Shown piece by piece: positions 9,595 to 17,554 of a DNA stretch of 64,000 bases (positions are counted from its first letter, which is position 1; the number at the start of each line of letters is the position of its first letter). Source of the stretch: Alloscardovia macacae (GTDB lineage Bacteria > Actinomycetota > Actinomycetes > Actinomycetales > Bifidobacteriaceae); contig NZ_MWWT01000007.1 of NCBI RefSeq assembly GCF_002259705.1, forward strand, positions 58,824 to 122,823, written 5' to 3'. A program made the translations under genes and the position numbers. The notes under the pieces are model-generated. The model saw nothing but the letters and a program-made list of their open reading frames with translations, made no database searches and was not told the DNA's origin.

Positions 9595-10560
9595 TTACTC
9601 CCCTTTTTCGCTTGTCTGTGCGGTGTCCACGGCGGCTGTCTCGGTGATGTCCACACCAGCCTTCACACCGCGTGGCGTGCGGCGCATCATCCTAAAGTCC
9701 CAGCGCCCCTCTTCTGGTCGCTTTTCGCCGCGAATTTCTTCCATGAGTTCTTCCATGCGCAGCGCTACACGCTCCGTGAGCTCGTCCACTGCTTCAGAAG
9801 GAGCGCCATACTCCTCCCAGCTCTCCGAGCCTTCGAGTAAGTCAGAATAATCCAGCGCCATGTCATAGGCCATGACCACATTTTTACGAGGCCATGGGAA
9901 GAAATGGTTTATACTGGCCGCTCCCCACGTGACCGAGACATAGAGCGGAACCTGGTACCCCAGGGCGCGTGAGGCTTCGAGCGCTATGATGGCCATGCCC
10001 GGCTTGAGGCTCATAGGCCATTTGAGTGGATCACGCGTTACTGTTCCTTCAGGCCAGATGGTCAGAGGACGCCCATCCTCGACGAGGATACGGACAGATT
10101 CATGGATGATGTCCGAGGCTTTTCCACTGCGGCGCGGCACAGGCTGCATACCCACAGCTTTAAACCAGTCTCCTATGATGGGCCACGTGCCCATCTCAGC
10201 CTTCGCCATATAGCGAGGACGGCGTCCCTGGTGGAACAGGCCCGTCATAGGCACGAAGACGTCGAACTGTGTCACATGCGTAGCAGCCGTGATAAAGACA
10301 CCGGTCTCTGGTACATTTTCGAGTCCCCACGACAGGGCCTTCATCCGCGTCTTCGCCACCCACGAGATCATGTCGAGCAGTTTCTTCGTCTTCGCTGGAT
10401 TCTGGGCGTTTATCTCTGCCTCATTATTCGCTCGAGGAGTGCCCGTAGGCAGATACTCGAGTGGATTACTGAGATGATGTGCGCGTGCGAGTTTTTCCAC
10501 CTGCACTGTGGACAGTGCAGGAACTGATTTACCTGGACTAGGTTTTCCGCGAGATACCAT
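9595..10560 (-). CDS. PlsC-type 1-acyl-sn-glycerol-3-phosphate acyltransferase
   Basis: This lysophosphatidate acyltransferase family protein probably adds the second fatty acid in phosphatidic acid synthesis at the inner membrane. The family's catalytic motif HxxxxD is present as HVTQFD at residues 95-100, and the glycerol-phosphate-binding motif as PEGT at 170-173. It is 321 residues long, with about 60 extra N-terminal residues of low hydrophobicity before the domain. It is the first gene of the plsC-gpsA-ddl set and lies behind the murA terminator, so it probably has its own promoter in 10561-10600. Substrate specificity cannot be read from the sequence. Confidence 0.88.
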   Translation of the reverse strand: MVSRGKPSPGKSVPALSTVQVEKLARAHHLSNPLEYLPTGTPRANNEAEINAQNPAKTKKLLDMISWVAKTRMKALSWGLENVPETGVFITAATHVTQFDVFVPMTGLFHQGRRPRYMAKAEMGTWPIIGDWFKAVGMQPVPRRSGKASDIIHESVRILVEDGRPLTIWPEGTVTRDPLKWPMSLKPGMAIIALEASRALGYQVPLYVSVTWGAASINHFFPWPRKNVVMAYDMALDYSDLLEGSESWEEYGAPSEAVDELTERVALRMEELMEEIRGEKRPEEGRWDFRMMRRTPRGVKAGVDITETAAVDTAQTSEKGE

Positions 10561-10603
10561 AGGCTCTATTCTAAAGCGGACGGTCTATTAACGCGCAGCA
10601 AAA

Positions 10604-10652
10604 CGCCCGGCGTTCGCGAAGGTGTCGTAACGACACGCGAAAACGCCGGGCG
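10604..10652 (-). terminator. Intrinsic terminator of murA
   Basis: Perfect 11-base GC-rich arms CGCCCGGCGTT/AACGCCGGGCG (10604-10614 and 10642-10652) have further pairing in the loop. On the minus strand they are followed by TTTTGC. It lies 28 bases past the murA stop. Confidence 0.8.
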
Positions 10653-10679
10653 AAAGAAGAGGGAAAATTGACAGAAAAA

Positions 10680-12002
10680 CTAGTCAAAGTCCGCGCCGAG
10701 AGCCGCCAGCTTCCCGCGGAAGTCTGCGTACCCGCGGTCGATGAGCGAGATGCCGCGCACGTTCGACTCACCGGTGGCCGTCAGCGCCGCGATGAGGTGC
10801 GAGAAGCCGCCGCGCAGATCCGGCACGTCGATGTCGCGGCCAGTCAGAGGCGTCTGACCGAAAATCACGGCCGAATGCTCGAAATTATGCTGCTCGAAGC
10901 GGCACGGCAGCGAGCCGAGGCACTCCTTATACAGCTGCACGGTAGCGCCCATCTTCACGAGCGGCTCAGTAAAGCCGAAACGGTTCTCGTACACGGTCTC
11001 GTGCACGATGGACAGGCCCTTCGCCTGCGTGAGCGCCACGACGAGCGGCTGCTGCCAGTCCGTCATGAAGCCAGGATGCACGTCCGTCTCGATGGCCACA
11101 GGCTTCAAGTCCCCGCCTGGATGCCAGAAGCGGATACCCTCATCCGTCACATCAAACTCGCCGCCTATCTTCCGGTAGACGTTCAGGAAGGTCATCATCT
11201 CCGGCTGCGTAGCGCCCTTGACGAAGATGTCTCCGCGCGTGGCGAGTGCCGCAGCCGCCCACGATGCTGCCTCGATGCGGTCAGTCAGAGCCGTGTGGGT
11301 ATATCCCTTCAGCTCCTTGACGCCCTCGATGCGGATAGTGCGGTCCACATCCACCGAGATGACCGCGCCCATCTTCTGCAAAATGGCTATAAGATCCATG
11401 ATTTCTGGCTCTATGGCCGCTCCGGACAGCTCCGTCTTACCCTCCGCGAGTACAGCGGCGAGCAGAGTCTGCTCAGTAGCGCCCACGGATGGGTATGGCA
11501 GGTGAATCTTCGTACCGCGCAAGCCGTTTGGAGCAGTGATGTGAATGCCATCCTCATGCTCCTTATCCACTTCCGCACCGAGCTTCCGGAGAGTCTCGAG
11601 GTGGTAGTCGATAGGTCGGTCGCCGATGCGGCAGCCGCCGAGCGTAGGAATAAAAGCCTCGCCGAGACGGTGGAGCAGCGGCCCCGAGAAAAGAATAGGG
11701 ATGCGAGACGAGCCCGAAAGCGTCTCCACATCTGCCACGGCTGGCATCTCCACATGGCTGGCGTCGATGGTAACCACGCCGGTCTTTCCGTCCACGTTCG
11801 TGGATACACCATGCAGACGCAGCAGGTCCGACACCACCTGAACGTCCCGAATCTCCGGCACGTTCTTCAGCACAGATGTGCCTGGCGCAAGCAGTGCCGC
11901 CACCATAGCCTTCGACACGAGGTTCTTCGCACCTCGCACCTTAATCTCGCCGCCGAGTGGCTTTCCGCCCACTACGTGCAAAACGTCATTCTCGCGTGTC
12001 AT
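10680..12002 (-). CDS. murA: UDP-N-acetylglucosamine 1-carboxyvinyltransferase
   Basis: First committed step of peptidoglycan synthesis: it transfers enolpyruvate from PEP to UDP-GlcNAc in the cytoplasm. The AKN substrate motif is at residues 25-27. The mobile loop LGGCRIGDRPID carries the active-site cysteine, C124. That cysteine is the residue fosfomycin alkylates; some actinobacteria have Asp there, so its presence is informative. The length is 440 residues, somewhat above the E. coli enzyme. It is a single-gene unit with its own terminator, just upstream of plsC-gpsA-ddl. Confidence 0.96.
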   Translation of the reverse strand: MTRENDVLHVVGGKPLGGEIKVRGAKNLVSKAMVAALLAPGTSVLKNVPEIRDVQVVSDLLRLHGVSTNVDGKTGVVTIDASHVEMPAVADVETLSGSSRIPILFSGPLLHRLGEAFIPTLGGCRIGDRPIDYHLETLRKLGAEVDKEHEDGIHITAPNGLRGTKIHLPYPSVGATEQTLLAAVLAEGKTELSGAAIEPEIMDLIAILQKMGAVISVDVDRTIRIEGVKELKGYTHTALTDRIEAASWAAAALATRGDIFVKGATQPEMMTFLNVYRKIGGEFDVTDEGIRFWHPGGDLKPVAIETDVHPGFMTDWQQPLVVALTQAKGLSIVHETVYENRFGFTEPLVKMGATVQLYKECLGSLPCRFEQHNFEHSAVIFGQTPLTGRDIDVPDLRGGFSHLIAALTATGESNVRGISLIDRGYADFRGKLAALGADFD

Positions 12003-12119
12003 ATCTGTACTTCCTATCCGAGTCCCTCGTGTGAGTCCCTCAGCGTGAGATCCTCAGCCTCTCGGGATACGTGTCCGGTTTTCTGTATTTTATTCTAGCT
12101 TATTCTAGTGTGCCATGCG

Positions 12120-12290
12120 TATTATGCGCGACGCGTGAAAAGCCGGTCGCGGCGGCGGCGGCACGACCCGCGCGCGCCGTCACGTTCGCGCACGTGCCCG
12201 CGTTCGCCCGTGTGCCGTCGCCCGTGTGCCGTTCGCACGCGTCTGCGTTCGCGCGTGTGCAGCGCCGCGCGCGTTTAGCGTAGCGCCGCA
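12120..12290. repeat. GC-rich low-complexity spacer with short direct repeats
   Basis: The gap between murA and the next gene is rich in CG and GTG/GCG steps. The 13-base word GCCCGTGTGCCGT is repeated at 12206 and 12220. There is no open frame with a plausible start signal. Confidence 0.5.
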
Positions 12291-13642
12291 CGGACGTCCT
12301 GCCCTAGCCGCGCATTCCACATGGCTCCGGTCGCGCTCATGACGGCCCGCGCGCCCAGGCTCAGATAATCCTGCACATCGCGCGCCGACGTGACGCCACC
12401 TACGCCTATAACCGCGAAATCGTCATCCGCTATACCCAGATTTCGCTGCACGCGGATAACGCGCTCGACCATCTCGAGTCCCGCGTGCCGGATGGCCGCG
12501 CCGCACACGCCGGACGTCTCGCGCCCCTCGCCCGGCAGCGCCTGCTCGCCGCGCGCGTTCACGAGCCGCGCGGAGATAGTATTAATGGTCGCGAAGCCCT
12601 GCACGCTCTGACGCAGCACCGTGTTCTGCATCATGCGTTCGACGTCTGCATCGTCCGGCATGAAGGCCAATTTTATAATCAGCGGCGTGTCCCCTATCTC
12701 GTTCTTCACCGCTTCAGTGATGCGGCCTACGAGCTCAGGATTATGGCACAGAAGCCGGCCTTTCCCTTCGTTCGGGCAGCTCGTATTCATCTCGAGGACT
12801 TTAGCGCCTGTCTCCAGAGCGAGACGCGCGGTAGTTACGTGATCGGCGATGTACTGCTCTTCACTCATCTCTGGAGTACGCGAGCCCTGGAAACTCGCGA
12901 GAAGAAGCTGGCCTGGTCCGGCGTTCTGGATGGCGCGCTGCATGTCTGGCTGCCACACGTCTGGAGACTGACTCGGCACTCCGAAGGAGTTCGAGATGGA
13001 GATGGTCTCTGGAGAGCCGAACTGGTCGTCAGCGAGAACGCCGTCTACGGTCTCTGGCGCGCCTGCTGTCAGCTCGCCGGATGCCGGATGAACGCTGAGC
13101 ACATTCGGAAAAGGATTACACGCCCAGGCGCGCGAACGCACCGTCTTATACGTGGCGATGTCGAAGCCAGCACGGAAAGCTGCCGTAGTAAAACGCTCGT
13201 TCAGCAGTGGGCCGGCCGGGATGCCGAAGGGAGTGCGCACGCTCTGGCCGAAGAAGGAGTAGTGCCGGGTGTCGGTGTCGAACGGAGTCGGTGTCTCGAG
13301 CGGGGAAACCTGAGACCCGAGCGCGGAGGTCGCGGTGGCCTCAAGCGGTGCAGTCCGTGCTCCGAGCGCGGAAGCCTGTGCTCCGAGCGCGGCGAACTCG
13401 CCGAACGGACCTTCTGCGTAGTTTTCTTCGTAGGTGCGGTGAACGTCATAAATAGGAGTGGAATCTGGTACCATTACTAAGTCTTTCTCTTCAAAATTCA
13501 AGCCAAGAGCCTTCTGAGCTTGATTAATATCGTTCCACGCCGAAAGGCATGCCTCATTATCATTCATCTCAAACGTTGCTGGCATATGTGCCTTCATAGC
13601 TTCTAGCGACGTCAAGTGGTGACGCAAGCTAAACTTTCTCAT
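12275..13642 (-). CDS. Dihydroorotate-dehydrogenase-like flavoprotein with unusual N-terminal sequence
   Basis: This is an FMN-dependent TIM-barrel oxidoreductase of the DHOD family, which in pyrimidine synthesis oxidises dihydroorotate. Family features are TPFGIPAGPLLN, ISISNSFGVPS, the class-1-like loop NTSCPNEGKGR with the candidate catalytic cysteine, and the C-terminal phosphate-binding IGVGGVTSARDVQDYLSLGA. The start is uncertain. The ATG used here is preceded by TAAGG at good spacing and gives 455 residues. A second ATG at 13474 (residue 57, MVPDSTPIYDV) fits the usual family N terminus better. Residues 85-125 are an Ala/Pro/Leu-rich segment made of near-repeats (ALGAxxxALGA, SPLETPTP) that interrupts the N-terminal region. 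It is not in an operon with other pyr genes, so true substrate use is unproven. Confidence 0.82.
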   Translation of the reverse strand: MRKFSLRHHLTSLEAMKAHMPATFEMNDNEACLSAWNDINQAQKALGLNFEEKDLVMVPDSTPIYDVHRTYEENYAEGPFGEFAALGAQASALGARTAPLEATATSALGSQVSPLETPTPFDTDTRHYSFFGQSVRTPFGIPAGPLLNERFTTAAFRAGFDIATYKTVRSRAWACNPFPNVLSVHPASGELTAGAPETVDGVLADDQFGSPETISISNSFGVPSQSPDVWQPDMQRAIQNAGPGQLLLASFQGSRTPEMSEEQYIADHVTTARLALETGAKVLEMNTSCPNEGKGRLLCHNPELVGRITEAVKNEIGDTPLIIKLAFMPDDADVERMMQNTVLRQSVQGFATINTISARLVNARGEQALPGEGRETSGVCGAAIRHAGLEMVERVIRVQRNLGIADDDFAVIGVGGVTSARDVQDYLSLGARAVMSATGAMWNARLGQDVRAALR

Positions 13643-13782
13643 GCAAAACCTTACAGCAGAATACCCTTTTACCGATAACTATCCTAGCTGAAGGACAGCA
13701 CTAACAAATAGAGCTTCTCGGTAATAAACTTCTCTGGTTTTCTTATCTTGCATCATCGTATCTAATCGGATACAATTCTTTT

Positions 13783-14097
13783 ATGGAGATATTCGAAACG
13801 GATGAGTTTACCTCATGGCTTACTAAGCTCAAAGACCGGAAAGCGAGAGCCCGTATCATCGCGCGTTTCGACGCTTGGCAAGCAAGCGGAAGAATCTCCG
13901 GAGACATTAAACCCATCAAAAATGGAGTGTATGAAGCCCGCTTCACTTTCGGACCAGGCTACCGAGTGTACTACGCGCATAAACAAAACACGATTATCCT
14001 TCTCCTCATAGGAGGAGACAAATCCAGCCAGAGTAAAGACATCAAGAAAGCACAAGATCTTTTACACGACCTCACGAAAAAAGGAGAATGGTCATGA
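13783..14097 (+). CDS. RelE/HigB-like toxin of a type II toxin-antitoxin module
   Basis: This 104-residue protein belongs to the phage-Gp49/HigB-like addiction killer family, whose members are mostly ribosome-dependent or free mRNA interferases. The typical order of elements is visible: FTSWLTKLKDRKARARIIARF, then IKNGVYEARFTFGPGYRVYYA, then IILLLIGGDKSSQSKDIKKA. The start follows TACAATTCTTTT without a strong ribosome site, so its promoter may be close and the message short-leadered. It overlaps the antitoxin gene by 4 bases, with the toxin first, which is the usual order in this family. Confidence 0.88.
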   Translation: MEIFETDEFTSWLTKLKDRKARARIIARFDAWQASGRISGDIKPIKNGVYEARFTFGPGYRVYYAHKQNTIILLLIGGDKSSQSKDIKKAQDLLHDLTKKGEWS

Positions 14098-14429
14098 TTC
14101 GTAAATTTGACGCCAGCCGTTATCTAGACACTCCAGAAGATGTAGCCGTCTATCTTGATGAAATTCTTTCGATGAACGATTCGCACGCTCTCGTGGCCGC
14201 ATTAAGAACCATAGCAAGGGCCCAAGGAATGACACAGCTTGCTAAAAAAGCAGGAGTGGGCCGTGAAAGCTTATATAAGAGTCTCTCAGATAATGCAAAC
14301 CCAAGCATTCACACCATTATGAAAATCCTCAGCGCTCTCGACATGACCATAAGCGTGACCGCTACTGCTCATAATACGCAAGAAGAAAACAGCACGGAAC
14401 ACGAACACCAAGAGCTCACCTACGCCTAA
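14094..14429 (+). CDS. HigA/XRE-like antitoxin
   Basis: Partner of the upstream toxin, with a helix-turn-helix that normally binds the module's own promoter. The segment MTQLAKKAGVGRESLYKSLS is the DNA-binding part, followed by NPSIHTIMKILSALDM as in the addiction-module antitoxin family. The start was set at 14094 rather than the in-frame ATG at 14088, because AAGGAG at 14081-14086 is 7 bases from the former and only 1 base from the latter. This gives an ATGA overlap with the toxin stop, so translation is coupled. The last 20 residues are Glu/His/Thr-rich and probably disordered. Confidence 0.88.
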   Translation: MIRKFDASRYLDTPEDVAVYLDEILSMNDSHALVAALRTIARAQGMTQLAKKAGVGRESLYKSLSDNANPSIHTIMKILSALDMTISVTATAHNTQEENSTEHEHQELTYA

Positions 14430-14454
14430 ACCCTCGGAATCACAGATAGAAAAA

Positions 14455-14486
14455 GCCGCCGCATTCTTCGATGTGAATGCGACGGC
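14455..14486 (-). terminator. Intrinsic terminator of the tRNA-Met gene
   Basis: Arms of 12 bases (14455-14466 and 14475-14486) pair with one mismatch around an 8-base loop. On the minus strand they are followed by TTTTTC, directly after the tRNA 3' end. Confidence 0.85.
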
Positions 14487-14488
14487 AC

Positions 14489-14565
14489 TGGTAGCGGGGC
14501 AAGGATTTGAACCTTGGACCTCTGGGTTATGAGCCCAGCGAGCTACCGAGCTGCTCCACCCCGCG
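14489..14565 (-). tRNA. Initiator tRNA-Met (CAT)
   Basis: A 77-base cloverleaf whose CCA end is encoded. The anticodon loop is CTCATAA on an anticodon stem carrying three G-C pairs next to the loop (GGG/CCC). The first acceptor pair is a C-U mismatch (C1, T72). Both are hallmarks of the initiator rather than the elongator. It stands alone with its own terminator. Confidence 0.95.
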
Positions 14566-14722
14566 TCGGCTTGTCTTTAAGACAGCTCTATATAGTTTAC
14601 AGGCTGAATGCATGAAGTCAAGGATTACTTTCTTCGGCGTGTCGCATCAAACTTGTCTTCTCTCTTTCGCATATCCGAAAATAGTACAAAAGATACTGAA
14701 TCCCCAGCTAGATTCTCTCTTT

Positions 14723-15382
14723 CTATGCCATTGACCGCGGTATAGCTCCCCAGACAGGCATACTCTTCCCTACTGGGTGTTCACCCTCTCGTCGTATTCT
14801 GTGAGGATGCACATCGGCATAAAATGTTTTATTACAAAGCTCATCAAAAGTTCGATATTTCCTATCTGCGAGACGCGGAAGATCAAACCATAGTAGTAGC
14901 TTATTTTCCTCAGCTCCCCGCCCCGATATTCCTTTCCCGCGATTATCGACATTGCAGTACACAATCGCATCACCAAATAGAGCATCACAGTAAGCACATC
15001 CTAAAGAGAGATACTCTGCTCTCATAGTTTTAGAATACCGAGGTTTTATAGAGTAATTATCTTTGAGATATTCAAGAAAAACCTCTGTAAACACAGCCGT
15101 TTCATTCACTTCAGCAAATGACATTATTCTCCATATCTCATTCTTCCCGGAATCCTCTGGAATCAGATGAAAACCCACTCCATACTCACGAACACTAGCT
15201 CCACACTTCCAGCATCGCACTTCCTCACTTGCCACAAACGCTACACTCTCCAGCTGGTATCGAGCCAAAAATGGGCTCTTTCCCCGTCTCCGATACGAGT
15301 TATCTAAGTCCTGCCACCCAACGACTTTATTTATGACCTCTTCCTCCGTTATAGTCGTCCAGTCCATTTCGCCCATCTTCAC
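14723..15382 (-). CDS. Hypothetical protein with two CxxC pairs
   Basis: A 219-residue soluble protein that I do not recognise. It carries CWKCG at about residues 57-61 and CAYC at about residues 132-135, which together could form one four-cysteine zinc site. There is no signal peptide or membrane segment. It lies alone between two tRNA genes, and its AT content and codon use differ from the housekeeping genes nearby, so it may be acquired. A nucleic-acid-linked role is possible from the zinc-ribbon-like pattern, but nothing supports a specific function. Confidence 0.65.
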   Translation of the reverse strand: MKMGEMDWTTITEEEVINKVVGWQDLDNSYRRRGKSPFLARYQLESVAFVASEEVRCWKCGASVREYGVGFHLIPEDSGKNEIWRIMSFAEVNETAVFTEVFLEYLKDNYSIKPRYSKTMRAEYLSLGCAYCDALFGDAIVYCNVDNRGKGISGRGAEENKLLLWFDLPRLADRKYRTFDELCNKTFYADVHPHRIRREGEHPVGKSMPVWGAIPRSMA

Positions 15383-15555
15383 TCCTTCATGAAGTTCTCT
15401 ATTCGCATGTTCAGAACAGAAAGCACCATCTTATTATACCGCTATCACATGTCTTATCGCACATACGAAAAACCAGACATATCCACTGAAACACAGAACC
15501 CGAAAAACGGCACAAACCCGCATAAACACAAGGAAAAGAGAAGAAAAAAACCAAG

Positions 15556-15628
15556 TGCCCCCCGTGGGACTCGAACCCACAACCCACGACTTAAAAGGAC
15601 GCTGCTCTAACCATTGAGCTAGAGGGGC
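15556..15628 (-). tRNA. tRNA-Lys (TTT)
   Basis: A 73-base cloverleaf with a seven-pair acceptor stem (one T-G pair). The D stem is GCTC/GAGC, the anticodon loop is CTTTTAA and the T stem is GTGGG/CCCAC. CCA is not encoded. The anticodon stem reads GCGTC/GTCGT, leaving a U-U opposition at positions 30:40 and a G-U at 27:43. Confidence 0.92.
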
Positions 15629-15757
15629 AACTTTCACAGTCTAACACACGACGCGCATGACTGCAAAGGCTTTCGAATCGAGCGGTGTCGGAGCGCCGTC
15701 ACAGCAGCGACAGCACCGTCACCACCGCCACCGCTCGAGGAAAAATTGACCTCAGCC

Positions 15758-15830
15758 CGCAGCCTAAACCGCAGCCTAAGCCGTAGCCTAAACCGCCGCA
15801 GCCGCAGCCGCAGCCTAAACCGCCGCAGCA
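15758..15830. repeat. Short tandem repeat over the livG-livF stop codon
   Basis: About six copies of a 12-base motif (consensus CCGCAGCCTAAA on the plus strand, some truncated) run from 15758 to 15830, across the end of the transporter ATPase gene. On the minus strand each complete unit carries TAG, in the same frame as the gene's own stop at 15815 (further TAG codons at 15788, 15776 and 15764). Confidence 0.65.
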
Positions 15831-17554
15831 CCCGACGCGCCGCCCAGATACGCCTCCTGCACGCGCGGATCGTTCAAAAGCGAGCGCCCCGTGCCGGCCA
15901 GGCGTATGCGGCCGGACTGCAGCACGTACCCGTAATCGGCCACGGACAGCGCGAGCTCCGCCTGCTGCTCGACCATCAGCACGGACACGCCGAGCTCGTC
16001 ACGCAGGGCGACTATCTGCGCGAGCACGTCCTCCACGAGCCGCGGCGAGAGGCCCATCGTCGGCTCATCCATGCAGATGAGGCGCGGATGGCTCATGAGC
16101 GCGCGGGCGAAAGCGAGCATCTGCTGTTCGCCGCCGGACATGGTGCCAGCGAGCTGAGTACGACGTTCGGCCAGACGCGGGAAGCGCTCGTACATGGCCT
16201 GAACGTCTGCCGCCACTGCCGCGCGCCCGGCAGACGTCCGCGTGTCGCGCGTGTATGCGCCGGTCAGCAGGTTCTCGTACACGCTCATCTGCGGGAAGAT
16301 GCGCCGCGCTTCTGGCACGGCTGCTATCCCGCGCTGCACACGGTCGCGCGAGCTGAGATGCGTGATGTCCTCGCCGCCGTACAGCAGCGCGCCGGACGTC
16401 ACCTTATTCAGCCCGAGCAGCGTCTTCATGGTCGTGGACTTTCCGGATGCGTTACCGCCGAGCAGCGAGACGATGGCGCCCTCCGGCACCGTCAGGCTCA
16501 CGTCCTCGAGCGCGTGCACCTGCCCGTAATACACGTTCACATCCTGCATGGTCAGCAGCGCCGGACGTTCGCTGCTGATGCTCGTCGCGGCGTCGTCGAG
16601 CGCGTTCTGCTGGGTGAGGACGTTCGTCTGCGAGGCCAATTTCCCCTCCCCTTTCACCCGCGCCACATCTGCGTCCGACCCCACGCGCTTGCCGAGATAG
16701 GCCTCGACCACCACAGGATCTGTGCGCACGGCGTCTGGATCTCCCGAGGCGATAATGCGCCCGCCATCCATGGCTATGACCGTATCCGAGACCGCTGCCA
16801 CGAGGTCCATCTTATGCTCCACGAGTAGGATGGTGTGGCCCTGTTCCTTGAGGTAGAGCAGCTGCTGAATCACTTCGGCTGTCTCGGACTGATTCATGCC
16901 TGCAGTTGGCTCGTCGAGCAGGAGAATCTCCGGCTCCGAGATGTGCGCGCGGGCTATCTCCGTGCGGCGGCGATTCGCATAGGACAGCGTATACGTGGCA
17001 TCATCTTCGCGCGAGCCCAGGCGCTCGCGGTAGTAATCCACTTCGCGCTCGATGCGCTGTGCCACATCCTTTTCTTCGCGCTTCACCGCTGGGCCGCCGA
17101 AGAGGGCCGCTCCCGTCTCACCGAGCAGCGAGAGCCAGCGCAGCACCGGCATATTCTGCAGGGCGCTCAGGGGACGCGTGGCGCCGAGCTTCTTATGGTA
17201 GCCGAGGGCTATGTTCTCACGCACCGTAAGCGATCCGAAGACGCGACCATTCTGGAAAGTGCGCGCCAGGCCTCTCTCGGCCACTTCAGCAGCCGAGCGC
17301 CCGGCTATGGCCGTGTCATCGATGTCGATGAGGCCGCTATCCGGTTCGAGAAATCCCGAGAGGAGGTTAATGGTGGTGGATTTTCCCGACCCATTCGGAC
17401 CGATGATGGACAGGACTTCTCCGCGGTGGAGGTCGAAGGAGATGCCGTCCACTGCGCGCAGGCCGTTAAAGGATTTCGTCAGGTCGCGCACGCGCAGGAG
17501 CGCCTGTGCCTTCTGTGCCTTTTTCTGTAGAGTCTGAGTCTGCTGAGTCTGCAT
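15815..17554 (-). CDS. Fused LivG-LivF ATP-binding protein of a branched-chain-amino-acid-type ABC transporter
   Basis: Two complete ABC ATPases are joined in one 579-residue chain. Domain 1 is LivG-like: Walker A GPNGSGKST at 52-60, signature LSYANRR near 190, Walker B LLLDEPTAGM. Domain 2 is LivF-like: Walker A GGNASGKST at 366-374, signature MSGGEQQM, Walker B ICMDEPTMGL. An acidic and polar linker of about 40 residues joins them. The start was set at 17554 because this ATG follows GAAGGCGG and overlaps the permease stop by one base (TAATG); a longer frame would run deep into the permease gene. Separate LivG and LivF proteins are the rule, so this is a fusion. The substrate is unknown but of the amino acid or amide type. 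Confidence 0.9.
   Translation of the reverse strand: MQTQQTQTLQKKAQKAQALLRVRDLTKSFNGLRAVDGISFDLHRGEVLSIIGPNGSGKSTTINLLSGFLEPDSGLIDIDDTAIAGRSAAEVAERGLARTFQNGRVFGSLTVRENIALGYHKKLGATRPLSALQNMPVLRWLSLLGETGAALFGGPAVKREEKDVAQRIEREVDYYRERLGSREDDATYTLSYANRRRTEIARAHISEPEILLLDEPTAGMNQSETAEVIQQLLYLKEQGHTILLVEHKMDLVAAVSDTVIAMDGGRIIASGDPDAVRTDPVVVEAYLGKRVGSDADVARVKGEGKLASQTNVLTQQNALDDAATSISSERPALLTMQDVNVYYGQVHALEDVSLTVPEGAIVSLLGGNASGKSTTMKTLLGLNKVTSGALLYGGEDITHLSSRDRVQRGIAAVPEARRIFPQMSVYENLLTGAYTRDTRTSAGRAAVAADVQAMYERFPRLAERRTQLAGTMSGGEQQMLAFARALMSHPRLICMDEPTMGLSPRLVEDVLAQIVALRDELGVSVLMVEQQAELALSVADYGYVLQSGRIRLAGTGRSLLNDPRVQEAYLGGASGAAAV

Noticed and set aside
10668..12098. Plus-strand open frame of 476 codons
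   Set aside because: Antisense of murA.
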